A DNA stretch of 64,000 bases from Pseudomonadota bacterium (GTDB lineage Bacteria > Myxococcota_A > Polyangia > GCA-2747355). The position numbers and the translations under genes were made by a program. Shown here in pieces: positions 37,646-47,069 of this stretch (the stretch's first letter is position 1; the number at the start of each line of letters is the position of its first letter). Where the stretch lies: the NCBI GenBank assembly GCA_016711215.1, contig JADJTL010000001.1, positions 864,001 to 928,000 of the forward strand. Reading direction: 5' to 3'. Under the pieces are notes generated by a model. That model did not search any database, was not told the origin of the DNA, and was given only the letters and a program-made list of their open reading frames with translations.

Positions 37646-38948
37646 TTAGCTCTCGCGGCGAGCGCGGCGGAGGCCGAGGAGGGTGAGGGCGAGCAGGAGG
37701 CCGAGGCCGGCGCTGCTGCCGTGGCCGCCGACGCTGCAGCCGCCGGTGGACCCGCCATCCGCCGTGACGGTCATGACGTAGCTGTTGGCGCTGGGGAAGT
37801 CGGGGTTGACCTGGTCGGCGAAGACGAGCTCGCCCTGGACCTTGATCTTGTAGGTGCCGGGCTCGTCGGCGGCGAAGGTGGCGACGTTGTTCTTGAGGTA
37901 GAAGTACTCGTGCGGGCTGGAGAGGCGGACCGAGCCGCGGGGGTTATTGACGGTGGCGGTGGAGCCGCTGGGGCGCTCGACGACGGTCCAGGTGTAGCGC
38001 AGGGCCGTGTTCTCACGGTTGGCGAAGAGGCGCAGGCGGAAGTCCTCGCCGGTCTTGACCTTCATCGAGGGCGAGTAGACCTGGAAGGCGGTGGTGCGGT
38101 CGAGGCAGTTCTTCTCGTCGCCGTCGACGACGAAGCAGGAAGCGCTCGTCACAGCCGTTGCCCTTGTTGTCGCGGTCGTCGTCGGCCTGGTCGGGGTTGG
38201 AAAGTGAGCGGCAGTTGTCGCGGCCGTTGACGATGCCGTCGCCGTCGAGGTCGCTGTCACAGGCGTCACCGATCCCGTCGCCGTCGGTGTCCTTCTGATC
38301 AGCATTGGCGACGCTGGGGCAGAGGTCACGGCTGTCGGGGATGTTGTCGAGGTCGAGGTCCTCGTCACAGCCGGAGGGCAGCGCGGCGCCCTGGTCGGTG
38401 TTGGCGACGAGGGGGCAGTTGTCGAGGATGTCGAGGTGCCCGTCGTTGTCGTCGTCGGCGTCGCAGGCGTTGCCCTGGCCGTCGCTGTCGGCGTCACCCT
38501 GGGTCGGGTTGGCGACGGCGGCGCAGTTGTCGGCGCCGTTGGCGAGGCCGTCATTGTCGAGGTCGGCGTCGCAGGCGTCGCCGAGGCCGTCGCCGTCGGT
38601 ATCCTTCTGATCCTTGTCGGCGGCGTTGCTGCAGAGGTCGCAGGCGTCACCGTGGCCGTCGCCATCGCTGTCGGTCTGATCGACGTTGCTGACCTGCGGG
38701 CAGTTGTCGACGTCGTCCTCGCGGCCGTCATTGTCGTAGTCGTCGGCGTATTGGTACGTGTCGCCGAAGTCCGTGTTGGCGATCAGGATCGACCCGCCGC
38801 CGCAGCCGCAACCGCCGCCGCCGGAGGTGTCCGGGGTGCCGCAGGCGCCGCCCGTACACTCGCCGAGCGCCTGGGCGTAGGCCGCGCTATGGGTCACGAG
38901 CAAGCCCATCGCGCTAAGAGCCGCTACCACCAAAAATTTGCGCATCAT
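37646..38948 (-). CDS. TSP3-repeat MYXO-CTERM protein, copy 1, frameshifted
   Basis: Starts at ATG 38948 behind a GGAGGG site. Signal peptide (residues 1-27), a Gly/Cys-rich stretch, then about eight TSP3-like calcium repeats of the form DxDxDGxGDxCD (about 60-250), a PKD/Ig-like domain (about 265-390) and a C-terminal GGCS motif, membrane helix (GLGLLLALTLLGL) and RRARRES: a MYXO-CTERM-like sorting tail, so the mature protein is expected at the cell surface. One extra G near 38138 breaks the frame after residue about 270; without it the protein is 433 aa. Almost identical to the copy at 39418-40718, which lacks this insertion. Confidence 0.88.
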
Positions 38949-39087
38949 GGTCGATCCCTCCCCGTGTTGCCGTCGTCGTTGCTGGGTTTGTTTCGGCGCC
39001 TGGTCGGCACCGTGATTCACTGAGTCTTGTGTAGGCCTTCGCGTCTTCATCGCTGCGCTGAGGTTATGCGAGCGCCGGGCCAACTCG
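37646..39087. repeat. direct duplication, unit 1
   Basis: About 1.44 kb that is nearly base-identical to 39418-40857. It spans the TSP3 gene plus about 140 nt of upstream sequence. I saw two one-base indels and two substitutions between the units (in the PKD-like domain and the Gly/Cys-rich region). Confidence 0.93.
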
Positions 39088-39417
39088 ATAGATCCTCGCA
39101 TCCTCTCGAAATTGCTTGGCGCTTGGCCGAACCTCAGGTCCTGACTCGCGCTCGATCCTGCGTCGACCGTGGGGTGGACGCCACGGTCGGCGCTTTGACG
39201 AGGGCAAGGCTGGGCCCGAGTCGGCGGAAAATAAGCTAGCAATAACAGAGTTTAAGCAGGTGAGTTGCGCGGAAAGGACGAGGTGTGGAGTCGATCCTAC
39301 GGGGAGCTTGGCGGGGTCGTGCGCTGGGAGTCGGGGCGAGGGGCTTCCGGGCCGCAGGGCCCGGAAGCTGCGGAGGGCGCGAGGGGCGAGTGGAGGAACC
39401 CTCGTCGCTTGGCTCGC
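38949..39417. other. gap between the two TSP3 copies
   Basis: No gene seen. The first 139 nt are duplicated upstream sequence of the TSP3 gene. The rest holds a 9-bp inverted repeat (CGACCGTGG at 39164-39172 with CCACGGTCG at 39181-39189) and the hairpin at 39343-39368. Confidence 0.7.
39343..39368 (-). terminator. GC-rich hairpin after TSP3 copy 2
   Basis: 11-bp inverted repeat GCTTCCGGGCC / GGCCCGGAAGC with a 4-nt loop, 50 nt past the second TSP3 stop. It is a one-base-shorter version of the hairpin after copy 1 although the surrounding bases differ, so the hairpin itself seems conserved. No T-run follows. Confidence 0.5.
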
Positions 39418-40718
39418 TTAGCTCTCGCGGCGAGCGCGGCGGAGGCCGAGGAGGGTGAGGGCGAGCAGGAGGCCGAGGCCGGCGCTGCTGCCGTGGCCGC
39501 CGACGCTGCAGCCGCCGGTGGACCCGCCATCCGCCGTGACGGTCATGACGTAGCTGTTGGCGCTGGGGAAGTCGGGGTTGACCTGGTCGGCGAAGACGAG
39601 CTCGCCCTGGACCTTGATCTTGTAGGTGCCGGGCTCGTCGGCGGCGAAGGTGGCGACGTTGTTCTTGAGGTAGAAGTACTCGTGCGGGCTGGAGAGGCGG
39701 CCCGAGCCGCGGGGGTTATTGACGGTGGCGGTGGAGCCGCTGGGGCGCTCGACGACGGTCCAGGTGTAGCGCAGGGCCGTGTTCTCACGGTTGGCGAAGA
39801 GGCGCAGGCGGAAGTCCTCGCCGGTCTTGACCTTCATCGAGGGCGAGTAGACCTGGAAGGCGGTGGTGCGGTCGAGGCAGTTCTTCTCGTCGCCGTCGAC
39901 GACGAAGCAGAAGCGCTCGTCACAGCCGTTGCCCTTGTTGTCGCGGTCGTCGTCGGCCTGGTCGGGGTTGGAAAGTGAGCGGCAGTTGTCGCGGCCGTTG
40001 ACGATGCCGTCGCCGTCGAGGTCGCTGTCACAGGCGTCACCGATCCCGTCGCCGTCGGTGTCCTTCTGATCAGCATTGGCGACGCTGGGGCAGAGGTCAC
40101 GGCTGTCGGGGATGTTGTCGAGGTCGAGGTCCTCGTCACAGCCGGAGGGCAGCGCGGCGCCCTGGTCGGTGTTGGCGACGAGGGGCAGTTGTCGAGGATG
40201 TCGAGGTGCCCGTCGTTGTCGTCGTCGGCGTCGCAGGCGTTGCCCTGGCCGTCGCTGTCGGCGTCACCCTGGGTCGGGTTGGCGACGGCGGCGCAGTTGT
40301 CGGCGCCGTTGGCGAGGCCGTCATTGTCGAGGTCGGCGTCGCAGGCGTCGCCGAGGCCGTCGCCGTCGGTATCCTTCTGATCCTTGTCGGCGGCGTTGCT
40401 GCAGAGGTCGCAGGCGTCACCGTGGCCGTCGCCATCGCTGTCGGTCTGATCGACGTTGCTGACCTGCGGGCAGTTGTCGACGTCGTCCTCGCGGCCGTCA
40501 TTGTCGTAGTCGTCGGCGTATTGGTACGTGTCGCCGAAGTCCGTGTTGGCGATCAGGATCGACCCGCCGCCGCAGCCGCAACCGCCGCCGCCGGAGGTGT
40601 CCGGAGTGCCGCAGGCGCCGCCCGTACACTCGCCGAGCGCCTGGGCGTAGGCCGCGCTATGGGTCACGAGCAAGCCCATCGCGCTAAGAGCCGCTACCAC
40701 CAAAAATTTGCGCATCAT
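39418..40718 (-). CDS. TSP3-repeat MYXO-CTERM protein, copy 2, frameshifted
   Basis: Same protein as copy 1: signal peptide, Gly/Cys stretch, TSP3-like Asp repeats, PKD-like domain, GGCS plus helix plus Arg cluster. Here the insertion near the PKD junction is absent, but one G is missing at 40182-40185 (four G against five in copy 1), which breaks the frame inside the TSP3 repeats. Corrected length is 433 aa, as in copy 1. A Val-to-Gly change (RGSV to RGSG) marks the PKD domain. Combining the good parts of both copies gives one intact gene. Confidence 0.88.
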
Positions 40719-40857
40719 GGTCGATCCCTCCCCGTGTTGCCGTCGTCGTTGCTGGGTTTGTTTCGGCGCCTGGTCGGCACCGTGATTCACTGAGTCTTGT
40801 GTAGGCCTTCGCGTCTTCATCGCTGCGCTGAGGTTATGCGAGCGCCGGGCCAACTCG
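39418..40857. repeat. direct duplication, unit 2
   Basis: Second copy of the 1.44-kb unit at 37646-39087, separated from it by 330 nt. Identity stops at the same upstream base (after ccaactcg) in both. Confidence 0.93.
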
Positions 40858-41064
40858 CAGGAATCCGCTAAGTCATCGAACGAAAAGGTCTTGCTGCGCG
40901 CTGCCGGCCGGGGACTCGGCGCGTGCGCTGCCGCAGGCGTGGGTCCGACGCCACGGGGTGTGGAGTGGATCCCACAGTTCGGCGCGCCCGCGGGAGGTGG
41001 GGGCCATGCGGGGCGGGCGCAGCCGGGGAAGGCCCGAGGCTTCAGGGCGTGAGGCGTGAGGGCG
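40719..41064. other. gap upstream of TSP3 copy 2
   Basis: No gene seen. The first 139 nt repeat the upstream region of copy 1, including the ribosome-binding site. The rest is GC-rich sequence with short imperfect repeats (gaggcgtgagggcg) and a faint resemblance to the 39276-39300 region. Confidence 0.6.
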
Positions 41065-42768
41065 TCAGGGAGAGGGTGGATCGGGCGCCAGTCGAATGCC
41101 CAGCGCATTCAGGCGCTCGACGATCGCGCCGGCGCGGCCAGGGTCGTGGCCACGGTAGTAGCTCAGCAGCTCGCCGAGCGTATCGACGTTCGTCGGCTCG
41201 AGCGCGTGGGCGCGCTCCCAGCTCGCGGCCGCTTCCGCCAGGCGTCCGAGCTGGCGCAGGGCCAGTCCGAGGTTGAAGTGGGCGCGCGCATAGCGCGGGT
41301 TGATCACGGTCTCGGTCCTCAGGAGCCGCTCGGCCTCGGCCGTGCGCCCCTGCTGCAGCAGGAGCACGCCGAGGTTGTTGTGGGCGATCGGCTCGTTCGG
41401 GTCGAGGCGAACCACCTCACGATAGGCACGCTCCGCGCCCGTGGCGTCGCCCGCGCGCTGCAGCGTCGTGCCGAGGTGGACCCAGGCGAGGGGCGCATGC
41501 GGCGAGCCGCGCACCGCCGCCTCCGCGAAGGGCAGCCTGCCCGCGAAGGCGTCGCTGTAGCGCCAGGTGAGCAGCGCGAAGGCGCCCAACAACACGGCGG
41601 CGGAGGGCGCTGCCACACGAGGCCACCGGCCTGCCAGCGCGTCGATTGACGCACAGGCGACGATGATCACGCCGACCGCCGGCATCACCAGCCGGTTCTC
41701 GAGGATCAACGTGTCGGCGACGAAGATCCCTGGGAGCACGAAGGCGAGGGCGACGACGCCGCCGAGCGCCGCGACCGCCCGGCGCGAGCCTGGAAGCAGC
41801 AGCGCCGCCAGCGTCAGCGCGACCGTGGCGGCGATGCCTGGCCAGACCGGCGTGTCGCGAATGATGGCCAGCACCGCGAGCTGGGCGGGCAGCACGATCT
41901 TACCCAGGCTGGTGAAGACCACCGAGAGCCGCGCGAGCAGCAGGGCCGCCGTCAGACCGCCGCCGCGTGGCAGCGGACTGCTGAGGACGTTGAAACGCGC
42001 CAGCGTGTAGATCGCCAGCACGAGCGCCCAACCGACCCAGAGCCAGGGCACCCGCAGCTCGCGCCAGCTCCGTCGCTCGACCCACCTGAGCTGGGCCAGG
42101 ACGGCGAGCGGAAGGGCGACGGCAGGCTCCTTGCTCAAGAGCGCGGCGGCGAAGCAAAGCAGGTGAGCGAGGCGCGCCCACCACGAGGGCGTATCGAACG
42201 CGCGCAGGGCCAACAGCCAGCCGGCGAGCGTGAAGAGGGTCAGCAGGGTATCGTTGCGCCCCGGGATCCAGGCGATGGCCTCGGTCAGCGCCGGATGGAG
42301 CGCGAAGGCGAGGGCGCCGGCCAGCGCCACCCCGGGTCGCAGCGGCAAGCGGCGCAGCAGCGCCAGCACGAGCAGCGCGCAGCCCGCGAAGAGCAACAGG
42401 TTGGTCAGGCGATAACCCCAGGCGTCTTCGCCGCTGCGGCGCGCGTCCAAGGCGTAGCTCAGGGTGACGAGGGGCCGGTAGTAGGCCTGATCGCGATCGA
42501 CGGCTTGAAGATACCCGCGCCCCAGCGCCTCCTTGAGGCTGGTGGCGTCGGTGAGCCAGGCGAGCTGGTCGAGGATCAGCGTCTTGTCGTCGAGGTAGGT
42601 GAAGTCGAAGCGCACCGAACGCCCGTGAAGGCCGAGCACCGCCGCCAGCACCAGCGCATAGGGCAGCCAGCGGCGCCGGGAGCTCAGGGGCGACCCTCCG
42701 CGCGGTCCCGCAGCCCTCGGCGACGGTGCTGGTGAGCGCGGCTGCCGAGCCCTTCGTCGTCGACTCAT
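41065..42768 (-). CDS. TMTC-like multi-pass membrane protein with TPR tail
   Basis: 567 aa from ATG 42768; a longer start at 42885 adds only a basic stretch. About ten membrane helices (residues 35-430) with an early luminal-type YLDDKTLI loop and HPALTEAIAWIPGRNDTL follow the pattern of TMTC/PMT-like (GT-C) membrane proteins. The C-terminal 130 residues are three TPR units (AYREVVRLDPNEPIAHNNLG, ...). In animals TMTC proteins transfer mannose to cadherins; a glycosyltransferase role acting on the neighbouring surface proteins is a hypothesis. Confidence 0.8.
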   Translation of the reverse strand: MSRRRRARQPRSPAPSPRAAGPRGGSPLSSRRRWLPYALVLAAVLGLHGRSVRFDFTYLDDKTLILDQLAWLTDATSLKEALGRGYLQAVDRDQAYYRPLVTLSYALDARRSGEDAWGYRLTNLLLFAGCALLVLALLRRLPLRPGVALAGALAFALHPALTEAIAWIPGRNDTLLTLFTLAGWLLALRAFDTPSWWARLAHLLCFAAALLSKEPAVALPLAVLAQLRWVERRSWRELRVPWLWVGWALVLAIYTLARFNVLSSPLPRGGGLTAALLLARLSVVFTSLGKIVLPAQLAVLAIIRDTPVWPGIAATVALTLAALLLPGSRRAVAALGGVVALAFVLPGIFVADTLILENRLVMPAVGVIIVACASIDALAGRWPRVAAPSAAVLLGAFALLTWRYSDAFAGRLPFAEAAVRGSPHAPLAWVHLGTTLQRAGDATGAERAYREVVRLDPNEPIAHNNLGVLLLQQGRTAEAERLLRTETVINPRYARAHFNLGLALRQLGRLAEAAASWERAHALEPTNVDTLGELLSYYRGHDPGRAGAIVERLNALGIRLAPDPPSP

Positions 42769-42781
42769 CGGCTCTTTCGCA

Positions 42782-42837
42782 TCGTCTCTCGCTGACCGTC
42801 TCTGGCTCGCCGTCGCTCGCTCACCGTCTCTCGCTCG
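42782..42837. repeat. 14-nt tandem repeat, four units
   Basis: Four units close to ccgtctctcgctcg, just upstream of the TMTC-like gene start and before the tRNA promoter. Non-coding. Confidence 0.8.
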
Positions 42838-42988
42838 CCCGCGCAGGCGCTGCCGTGCGTTCTGCTGGCTTCGACCTCGCGGCACGGCGAACGCCCGTTA
42901 CTCTACACCAGCAACAAGTCGGCGCGGCAACGCGAGCCTCGCGCCAGGGCTACCGGCGCTCCGGTACGGCCCCAACGCTTGCGCCCCG

Positions 42989-43017
42989 TTGACACGGTTT
43001 TGGGCCTGGGCTATAGG
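42989..43017 (+). promoter_or_regulatory. sigma-70 type promoter for the tRNA pair
   Basis: TTGACA at 42989-42994, 17-nt spacer, TATAGG at 43012-43017: a near-consensus housekeeping promoter. The tRNA-Gln gene begins 17 nt after the -10 box. Confidence 0.8.
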
Positions 43018-43033
43018 CACGAAGCGTTGCCGT

Positions 43034-43104
43034 TCGGGGATCGTCTAATGGCAGGACGCAGGATTCTGATTCCTGCTATCTAGGTTCGAATCCTAGTCCC
43101 CGAA
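43034..43104 (+). tRNA. tRNA-Gln (anticodon CTG)
   Basis: 71-nt cloverleaf: acceptor TCGGGGA / TCCCCGA, D-arm TCGTCTAATGG, anticodon stem CAGGA / TCCTG with loop TTCTGAT (anticodon CTG), T-arm CTAGG TTCGAAT CCTAG. The 3' CCA is not encoded. Confidence 0.95.
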
Positions 43105-43127
43105 CCCGATTCGTTGGATCGAATCGC

Positions 43128-43199
43128 GGCCCCATAGTCTAGTGGTTAGGACGTCGGCCTCTCACGCCGATAGCCCGGGTTCAAGTCCCGGTGGGGTCA
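43128..43199 (+). tRNA. tRNA-Glu (anticodon CTC)
   Basis: 72-nt cloverleaf: acceptor GGCCCCA / TGGGGTC, anticodon loop CTCTCAC (anticodon CTC), T-arm with GGTTCAAGTCC. 23 nt after tRNA-Gln, so co-transcribed. CCA is not encoded. Confidence 0.95.
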
Positions 43200-43262
43200 C
43201 TATCTTGGCAGCGCGCTTGGCGCGGCGGCCGATCCGTCGCGGTCGTCCAGGCAAGAATCGAT

Positions 43263-43289
43263 GCGATCGAGGCGATCGAGGCGATCGAG
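43263..43289. repeat. 9-nt tandem repeat, three units
   Basis: gcgatcgag three times, perfect, in the 180-nt gap between tRNA-Glu and the secreted protein gene. Confidence 0.85.
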
Positions 43290-43379
43290 GCCGGCGGAGA
43301 CGTCGGCCTTTTCTCTTTCTAGCCCCTTTTCTCTTCGTGGTCTCTTCTTGGGACTTTTTCCCTGCTGGAGGGCATAGCG

Positions 43380-44831
43380 ATGACTCAGTGGCACGGCTTC
43401 TTCCTGGTCTGGATCGCGTTGGCTGCGCTGCCGACTCCCGCCCGGGCCGAAGCAAGCGCTGGCGCCTGGCGCTATGTGCCGCGCGGTACGTCGCTGGCGG
43501 TGCTCGCGGCTGGTGCGTCGCCGGAGAGCGCCGCTTCGGGGCAGGTCGAGCTCGGTTGCGCCGCTCAGGCCCTGCTCGAGCACGAGGCACAGCTCTACGT
43601 CGCTTGTGGCACGGCAGGCATGGTGCTGCTTTCGATCGCTCAGCCCGAGCGGCCCGTGGTGGTGGCGCACCGGCTGCTCGGCGGTGAGGTCCTGGGCTTC
43701 TGGGTCGCCGACGGCACCGTCTGGGTCAAGCTGCGGCGACTCGAGGCGCGGCCCGTGGGCGAGATCAGGGCCGGCGCCGGGGACGAGGCAGCCCCGCGCC
43801 CCCTGAGCGCGCCCACCCCGCTGGCGACCAGCCGGATGGCCGCGGCTGGAGGCCCTGAAGCGAGGCGCCCGGTAGTGGCCGGCGCCGCAAAGGCTGATCG
43901 CGAGGGCAGCGATCCCGACGCGACCGGCCGGGTCGTCGAGCTCGGCGTCGGTGATGTGCTGATCGATCTTGGCGGCGCGGCCGGGCTGCGTCGCGACGAT
44001 CGCGTCGAGCTCTTTGTCCGCGAGCGGGTGGCGCTGGGTCGGAGAGAGGCGGCCGAGCAGGAGCAGGTCGTGGCCGTCGGCGTGGTGACCGTCGTCTCGC
44101 CGCAGCACGCGCGGGTGCGCCTCGGCATGAACGAGCGTGTACCGCTGGGGGCGGGGGCCAGGCGCAGCCGCCTGCCGGTGACGCAGAGTATCGTGGCGCC
44201 ACCGCGGGTCGGCGGGACCTACGAGCTGAAGGCCACCGTGCGGCCCTTCTTTACCCTGGGGGCCGTTGGCTTCGGGATGCTCAATGATCTGGCACTCGGC
44301 TACCGCTTCGAGCGCCCGATCTACGTCGGCGTGACCTTGTCTCCGATCGGCTTCGCCGCCGGCGGCGGCCGCACGATCGTCGCGGCGCTGGCGCAGGCCG
44401 TGGCGGCGCTCGACCTGCCGCTCTTCTCCGTCGGCTTTGGGGTGGGGCTCGGGACGCCGAATGCGCAGTTCGGAGGGGGCAATGCGGCCTTCGCGACGAT
44501 GCAGCTCGTGCGCCTGGGCGCGCTCGACGGCCTGAACGTCGAGGTGCAGAACACCCTGCTCATCTATGACGACGAGTTCCGCCACGGCGCGACGACCGGG
44601 GCGATTCAGATCCCCGTCAGCCCGCGTTGGTGGTTGCTGCTGCGCGGCGGCGGCGGGCGGGTCGGCTACGGCTATGGCGAGGCGGGGCTGCGGGTCCGCG
44701 TGCAGGGCCACGGTCGGCATGGCTCCGTCTTCCTCAACGCCACCGTGGGTGGGGGGGCTCTGGTGGAGGGCGGAGGCTGGGGCTCGCGGGGCGGGCCGCT
44801 GGCGGGCATCGGTGTCGAGTGGCGGCCCTGA
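43380..44831 (+). CDS. secreted protein, probable outer-membrane associated, unknown
   Basis: 483 aa. Signal peptide (FFLVWIALAALPTPARAEA). Residues 25-130 hold short beta-propeller-like blocks (QLYVACGTAGMVLLSI), the middle has a Pro/Ala linker and a small beta domain (residues about 175-270, with GDVLIDLGGAAGL and VVAVGVVTVVSPQHARVRL). The last 200 residues have alternating hydrophobic strands and Gly-rich turns that suggest an outer-membrane barrel. No family recognised. Confidence 0.75.
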   Translation: MTQWHGFFLVWIALAALPTPARAEASAGAWRYVPRGTSLAVLAAGASPESAASGQVELGCAAQALLEHEAQLYVACGTAGMVLLSIAQPERPVVVAHRLLGGEVLGFWVADGTVWVKLRRLEARPVGEIRAGAGDEAAPRPLSAPTPLATSRMAAAGGPEARRPVVAGAAKADREGSDPDATGRVVELGVGDVLIDLGGAAGLRRDDRVELFVRERVALGRREAAEQEQVVAVGVVTVVSPQHARVRLGMNERVPLGAGARRSRLPVTQSIVAPPRVGGTYELKATVRPFFTLGAVGFGMLNDLALGYRFERPIYVGVTLSPIGFAAGGGRTIVAALAQAVAALDLPLFSVGFGVGLGTPNAQFGGGNAAFATMQLVRLGALDGLNVEVQNTLLIYDDEFRHGATTGAIQIPVSPRWWLLLRGGGGRVGYGYGEAGLRVRVQGHGRHGSVFLNATVGGGALVEGGGWGSRGGPLAGIGVEWRP

Positions 44832-44836
44832 ACTAG

Positions 44837-44863
44837 GCGCTTCAGGCGCTTCAGGCGCTTCGG
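44837..44863. repeat. 9-nt tandem repeat, three units
   Basis: gcgcttcag twice then gcgcttcgg, in the 36-nt convergent gap between the secreted protein gene and sucD. Confidence 0.85.
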
Positions 44864-44867
44864 CGGG

Positions 44868-45734
44868 CTAGAGCAGCGCCGCCAGAGTGCTGCCGATCTC
44901 GTTCGGATTGGGCGCGATCCTCGCGCCCGCGTCCTGAAGGGCTGCGATCTTTTGCGTCGCTGCCCCGTGCCCTCCGGCGATGATCGCGCCGGCATGGCCC
45001 ATCCGCTTGCCGGGAGGCGCCGTCTGGCCGGCGATAAAGGCCACCACCGGCTTCTGCCGCAGACGATCCTTGATCGTCGCTGCCGCGGCCTCCTCGCCAG
45101 CCCCTCCGATCTCACCGATCATCACGACCGCCTGGGTGTCGGGATCATCGGCGAAGGCCTCGAGCACCTCGACGAAGCTCGTACCCACCACTGGATCGCC
45201 ACCGATTCCGACGCAGGTGCTTTGTCCCAGGCCAAGGCGCGTGAGCTGATGGACCGTCTCGTAGGTCAGCGTGCCCGAGCGGGAGACCACCCCGACAGCG
45301 CCCGGGCGGTGAATATAGCCCGGCATGATGCCGATCTTGGCCTTGCCGGGGCTAATCACCCCGGGACAATTGGGTCCGATGATGCGCGAAGGCCGACCTC
45401 CCGCGGCGCGCCGGACGCGGACCATATCGAGCGCGGGGATGCCCTCGGTGATGCAGATGATCAGCGCGATCTCGGCATCGACCGCCTCGAGCAGCGCATC
45501 GGCGGCGAAGGGCGCCGGGACGAAGATCAGGCTGCAGTTGGCGCCGGTCGCGGCGACGGCCTCGCGCATCGTGTCGAAGGTTGGCTGACCAAGGAAGTCC
45601 TGCCCGCCCTTGCCGGGCGCCACGCCCGCGACGATGCGGGTGCCGTAGTCCTTGCATTGCGTGGCGTGGTAGGTCCCCGCTTGGCCGGTGCCCTGCACGA
45701 TCACGCGCGTGTTCTCGTCGCAGAAGATGCTCAT
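44868..45734 (-). CDS. sucD: succinyl-CoA synthetase alpha subunit
   Basis: 288 aa. CoA-binding N terminus (VQGTGQAGTYHATQC), the GPNCPGVISPG and GIGGDPVVGTSF blocks, and the phospho-His in MGHAGAII are present. Makes the phosphohistidine intermediate and, with SucC, interconverts succinyl-CoA and succinate with ATP or GTP formation. Its ATG overlaps the sucC stop by four bases (ATGA), typical for equimolar subunits. Confidence 0.97.
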   Translation of the reverse strand: MSIFCDENTRVIVQGTGQAGTYHATQCKDYGTRIVAGVAPGKGGQDFLGQPTFDTMREAVAATGANCSLIFVPAPFAADALLEAVDAEIALIICITEGIPALDMVRVRRAAGGRPSRIIGPNCPGVISPGKAKIGIMPGYIHRPGAVGVVSRSGTLTYETVHQLTRLGLGQSTCVGIGGDPVVGTSFVEVLEAFADDPDTQAVVMIGEIGGAGEEAAAATIKDRLRQKPVVAFIAGQTAPPGKRMGHAGAIIAGGHGAATQKIAALQDAGARIAPNPNEIGSTLAALL

Positions 45735-47008
45735 CGTCCCGGTCGCTTCTCCGCGGGCTGCGCGCCGGACGCGAGGGGCGCCTGACTCGCGCCGGGCGGT
45801 GGATCGTCCGCTCGTCGCGTCAGCGCCACGGCCTGCCGCGCCCCGTCGGCCATGTCGCTGGCGGTCGTCAGGTGCAGGCCGGCCTCGGCGAGGATGCGGC
45901 GGCCCGCTTCGACGTTGGTGCCCTCGAGGCGGACGACCAAGGGCACAGCGAGTCCAACCTCGCGCACGGCATCGACGATCCCCTGGGCCACGAGGTCACA
46001 GTGGACGATGCCACCAAAAATGTTGACGAAGATCCCCCGCACGTTGACATCGGCGAGGATGATCTTGAGCGCCAGCACGACCCGTTCCTTGCTGGCGCCG
46101 CCGCCGACGTCGAGGAAGTTGGCCGGGCTGCCGCCGAAGGCGCGGATGATGTCCATCGTCGCCATCGCCAGGCCGGCCCCATTGACCATGCAGCCGATCG
46201 CGCCGTCGAGCTTGACGTAGGCCAGGTTCGCGGCCTGGGCGCTCAGCTCGCTCGGATCCTCCTCGGCGCTGTCGAGAAAATCGGGCCAGCCTGGATGGCG
46301 ATAGGCGGCGCTGTCGTCGAGGGTGACCTTGGCGTCGAGCGCGACCACGTCATTCGTTTGCGTGATCACCAGCGGGTTGATCTCGAGCAGGGTGCAATCC
46401 TCCTGCTCGAAGGCGCGGGCGACGCCGACGAAGGCCTCCGCCGCGCCCTTGGCGGCCCTATCCTGCAGCCCGAGCCCGTAGGCCAGGCGACGGGCCTGGT
46501 AGGCGCTCAGCCCGATCACCGGGTCGACCCACTCGCGGAGGATCTTCTCTGGGGCGCGCGCGGCGACCTCTTCGATCTCGACCCCGCCCTCGGCGCAGGC
46601 CATCACGCAGATGCGCTGCTGGACGCGGTCGAGGACGGCGGCGACGTAGAGCTCCCGCGCAATCGGTAGCACGGGCTCGATCAAGATCCGGTTGACCACC
46701 CTGCCGGCGGGGCCCGTCTGCAGCGTGACCAGGGTTCGTCCGAGCATCCGCTCGGCGACGCTGCTGACCTCGGCCGTGCTCTCGACGAGCTTGACGCCGC
46801 CCAGCTCAGGGTCCTCCATGAAGCGGCCCTTGCCGCGACCCCCGGCGTGGATCTGGGCCTTGACCACGAAGCGGGCGGCACCGGTTTCGTCGAGGAGCTG
46901 CTGGGCGGCGCGCAAGGCCTCGCCAGGTCGCAGCACCGCCCGATGGGGCGGTACACGCACTCCATGCGGCCGCAGCAAGGTCTTGGCCTGGTGCTCGTGA
47001 AGATTCAT
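45731..47008 (-). CDS. sucC: succinyl-CoA synthetase beta subunit
   Basis: 425 aa. ATP-grasp N-terminal domain with MNLHEHQAKTLL, VVKAQIHAGGRGK and EINPLV, and a C-terminal ligase domain with GAGLAMATMDIIRAFGG, NFLDVGGGA and NIFGGIVHCD. Slightly longer than usual because of a Pro/Ala tail of about 30 residues. Fourth TCA gene of the block but transcribed before sucD. Confidence 0.97.
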   Translation of the reverse strand: MNLHEHQAKTLLRPHGVRVPPHRAVLRPGEALRAAQQLLDETGAARFVVKAQIHAGGRGKGRFMEDPELGGVKLVESTAEVSSVAERMLGRTLVTLQTGPAGRVVNRILIEPVLPIARELYVAAVLDRVQQRICVMACAEGGVEIEEVAARAPEKILREWVDPVIGLSAYQARRLAYGLGLQDRAAKGAAEAFVGVARAFEQEDCTLLEINPLVITQTNDVVALDAKVTLDDSAAYRHPGWPDFLDSAEEDPSELSAQAANLAYVKLDGAIGCMVNGAGLAMATMDIIRAFGGSPANFLDVGGGASKERVVLALKIILADVNVRGIFVNIFGGIVHCDLVAQGIVDAVREVGLAVPLVVRLEGTNVEAGRRILAEAGLHLTTASDMADGARQAVALTRRADDPPPGASQAPLASGAQPAEKRPGR

Positions 47009-47021
47009 GGCCTCTCTGCCT

Positions 47022-47069
47022 GGCGACCCTTATATCTGGCGACCCTTATCTTATCCGTCGACCCTTACC
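47022..47069. repeat. short direct repeats between mdh and sucC
   Basis: ggcgacccttat occurs at 47022-47033 and 47038-47049, and a variant (gtcgacccttac) at 47058-47069, overlapping the mdh stop region. Non-coding apart from the last bases. Confidence 0.7.
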
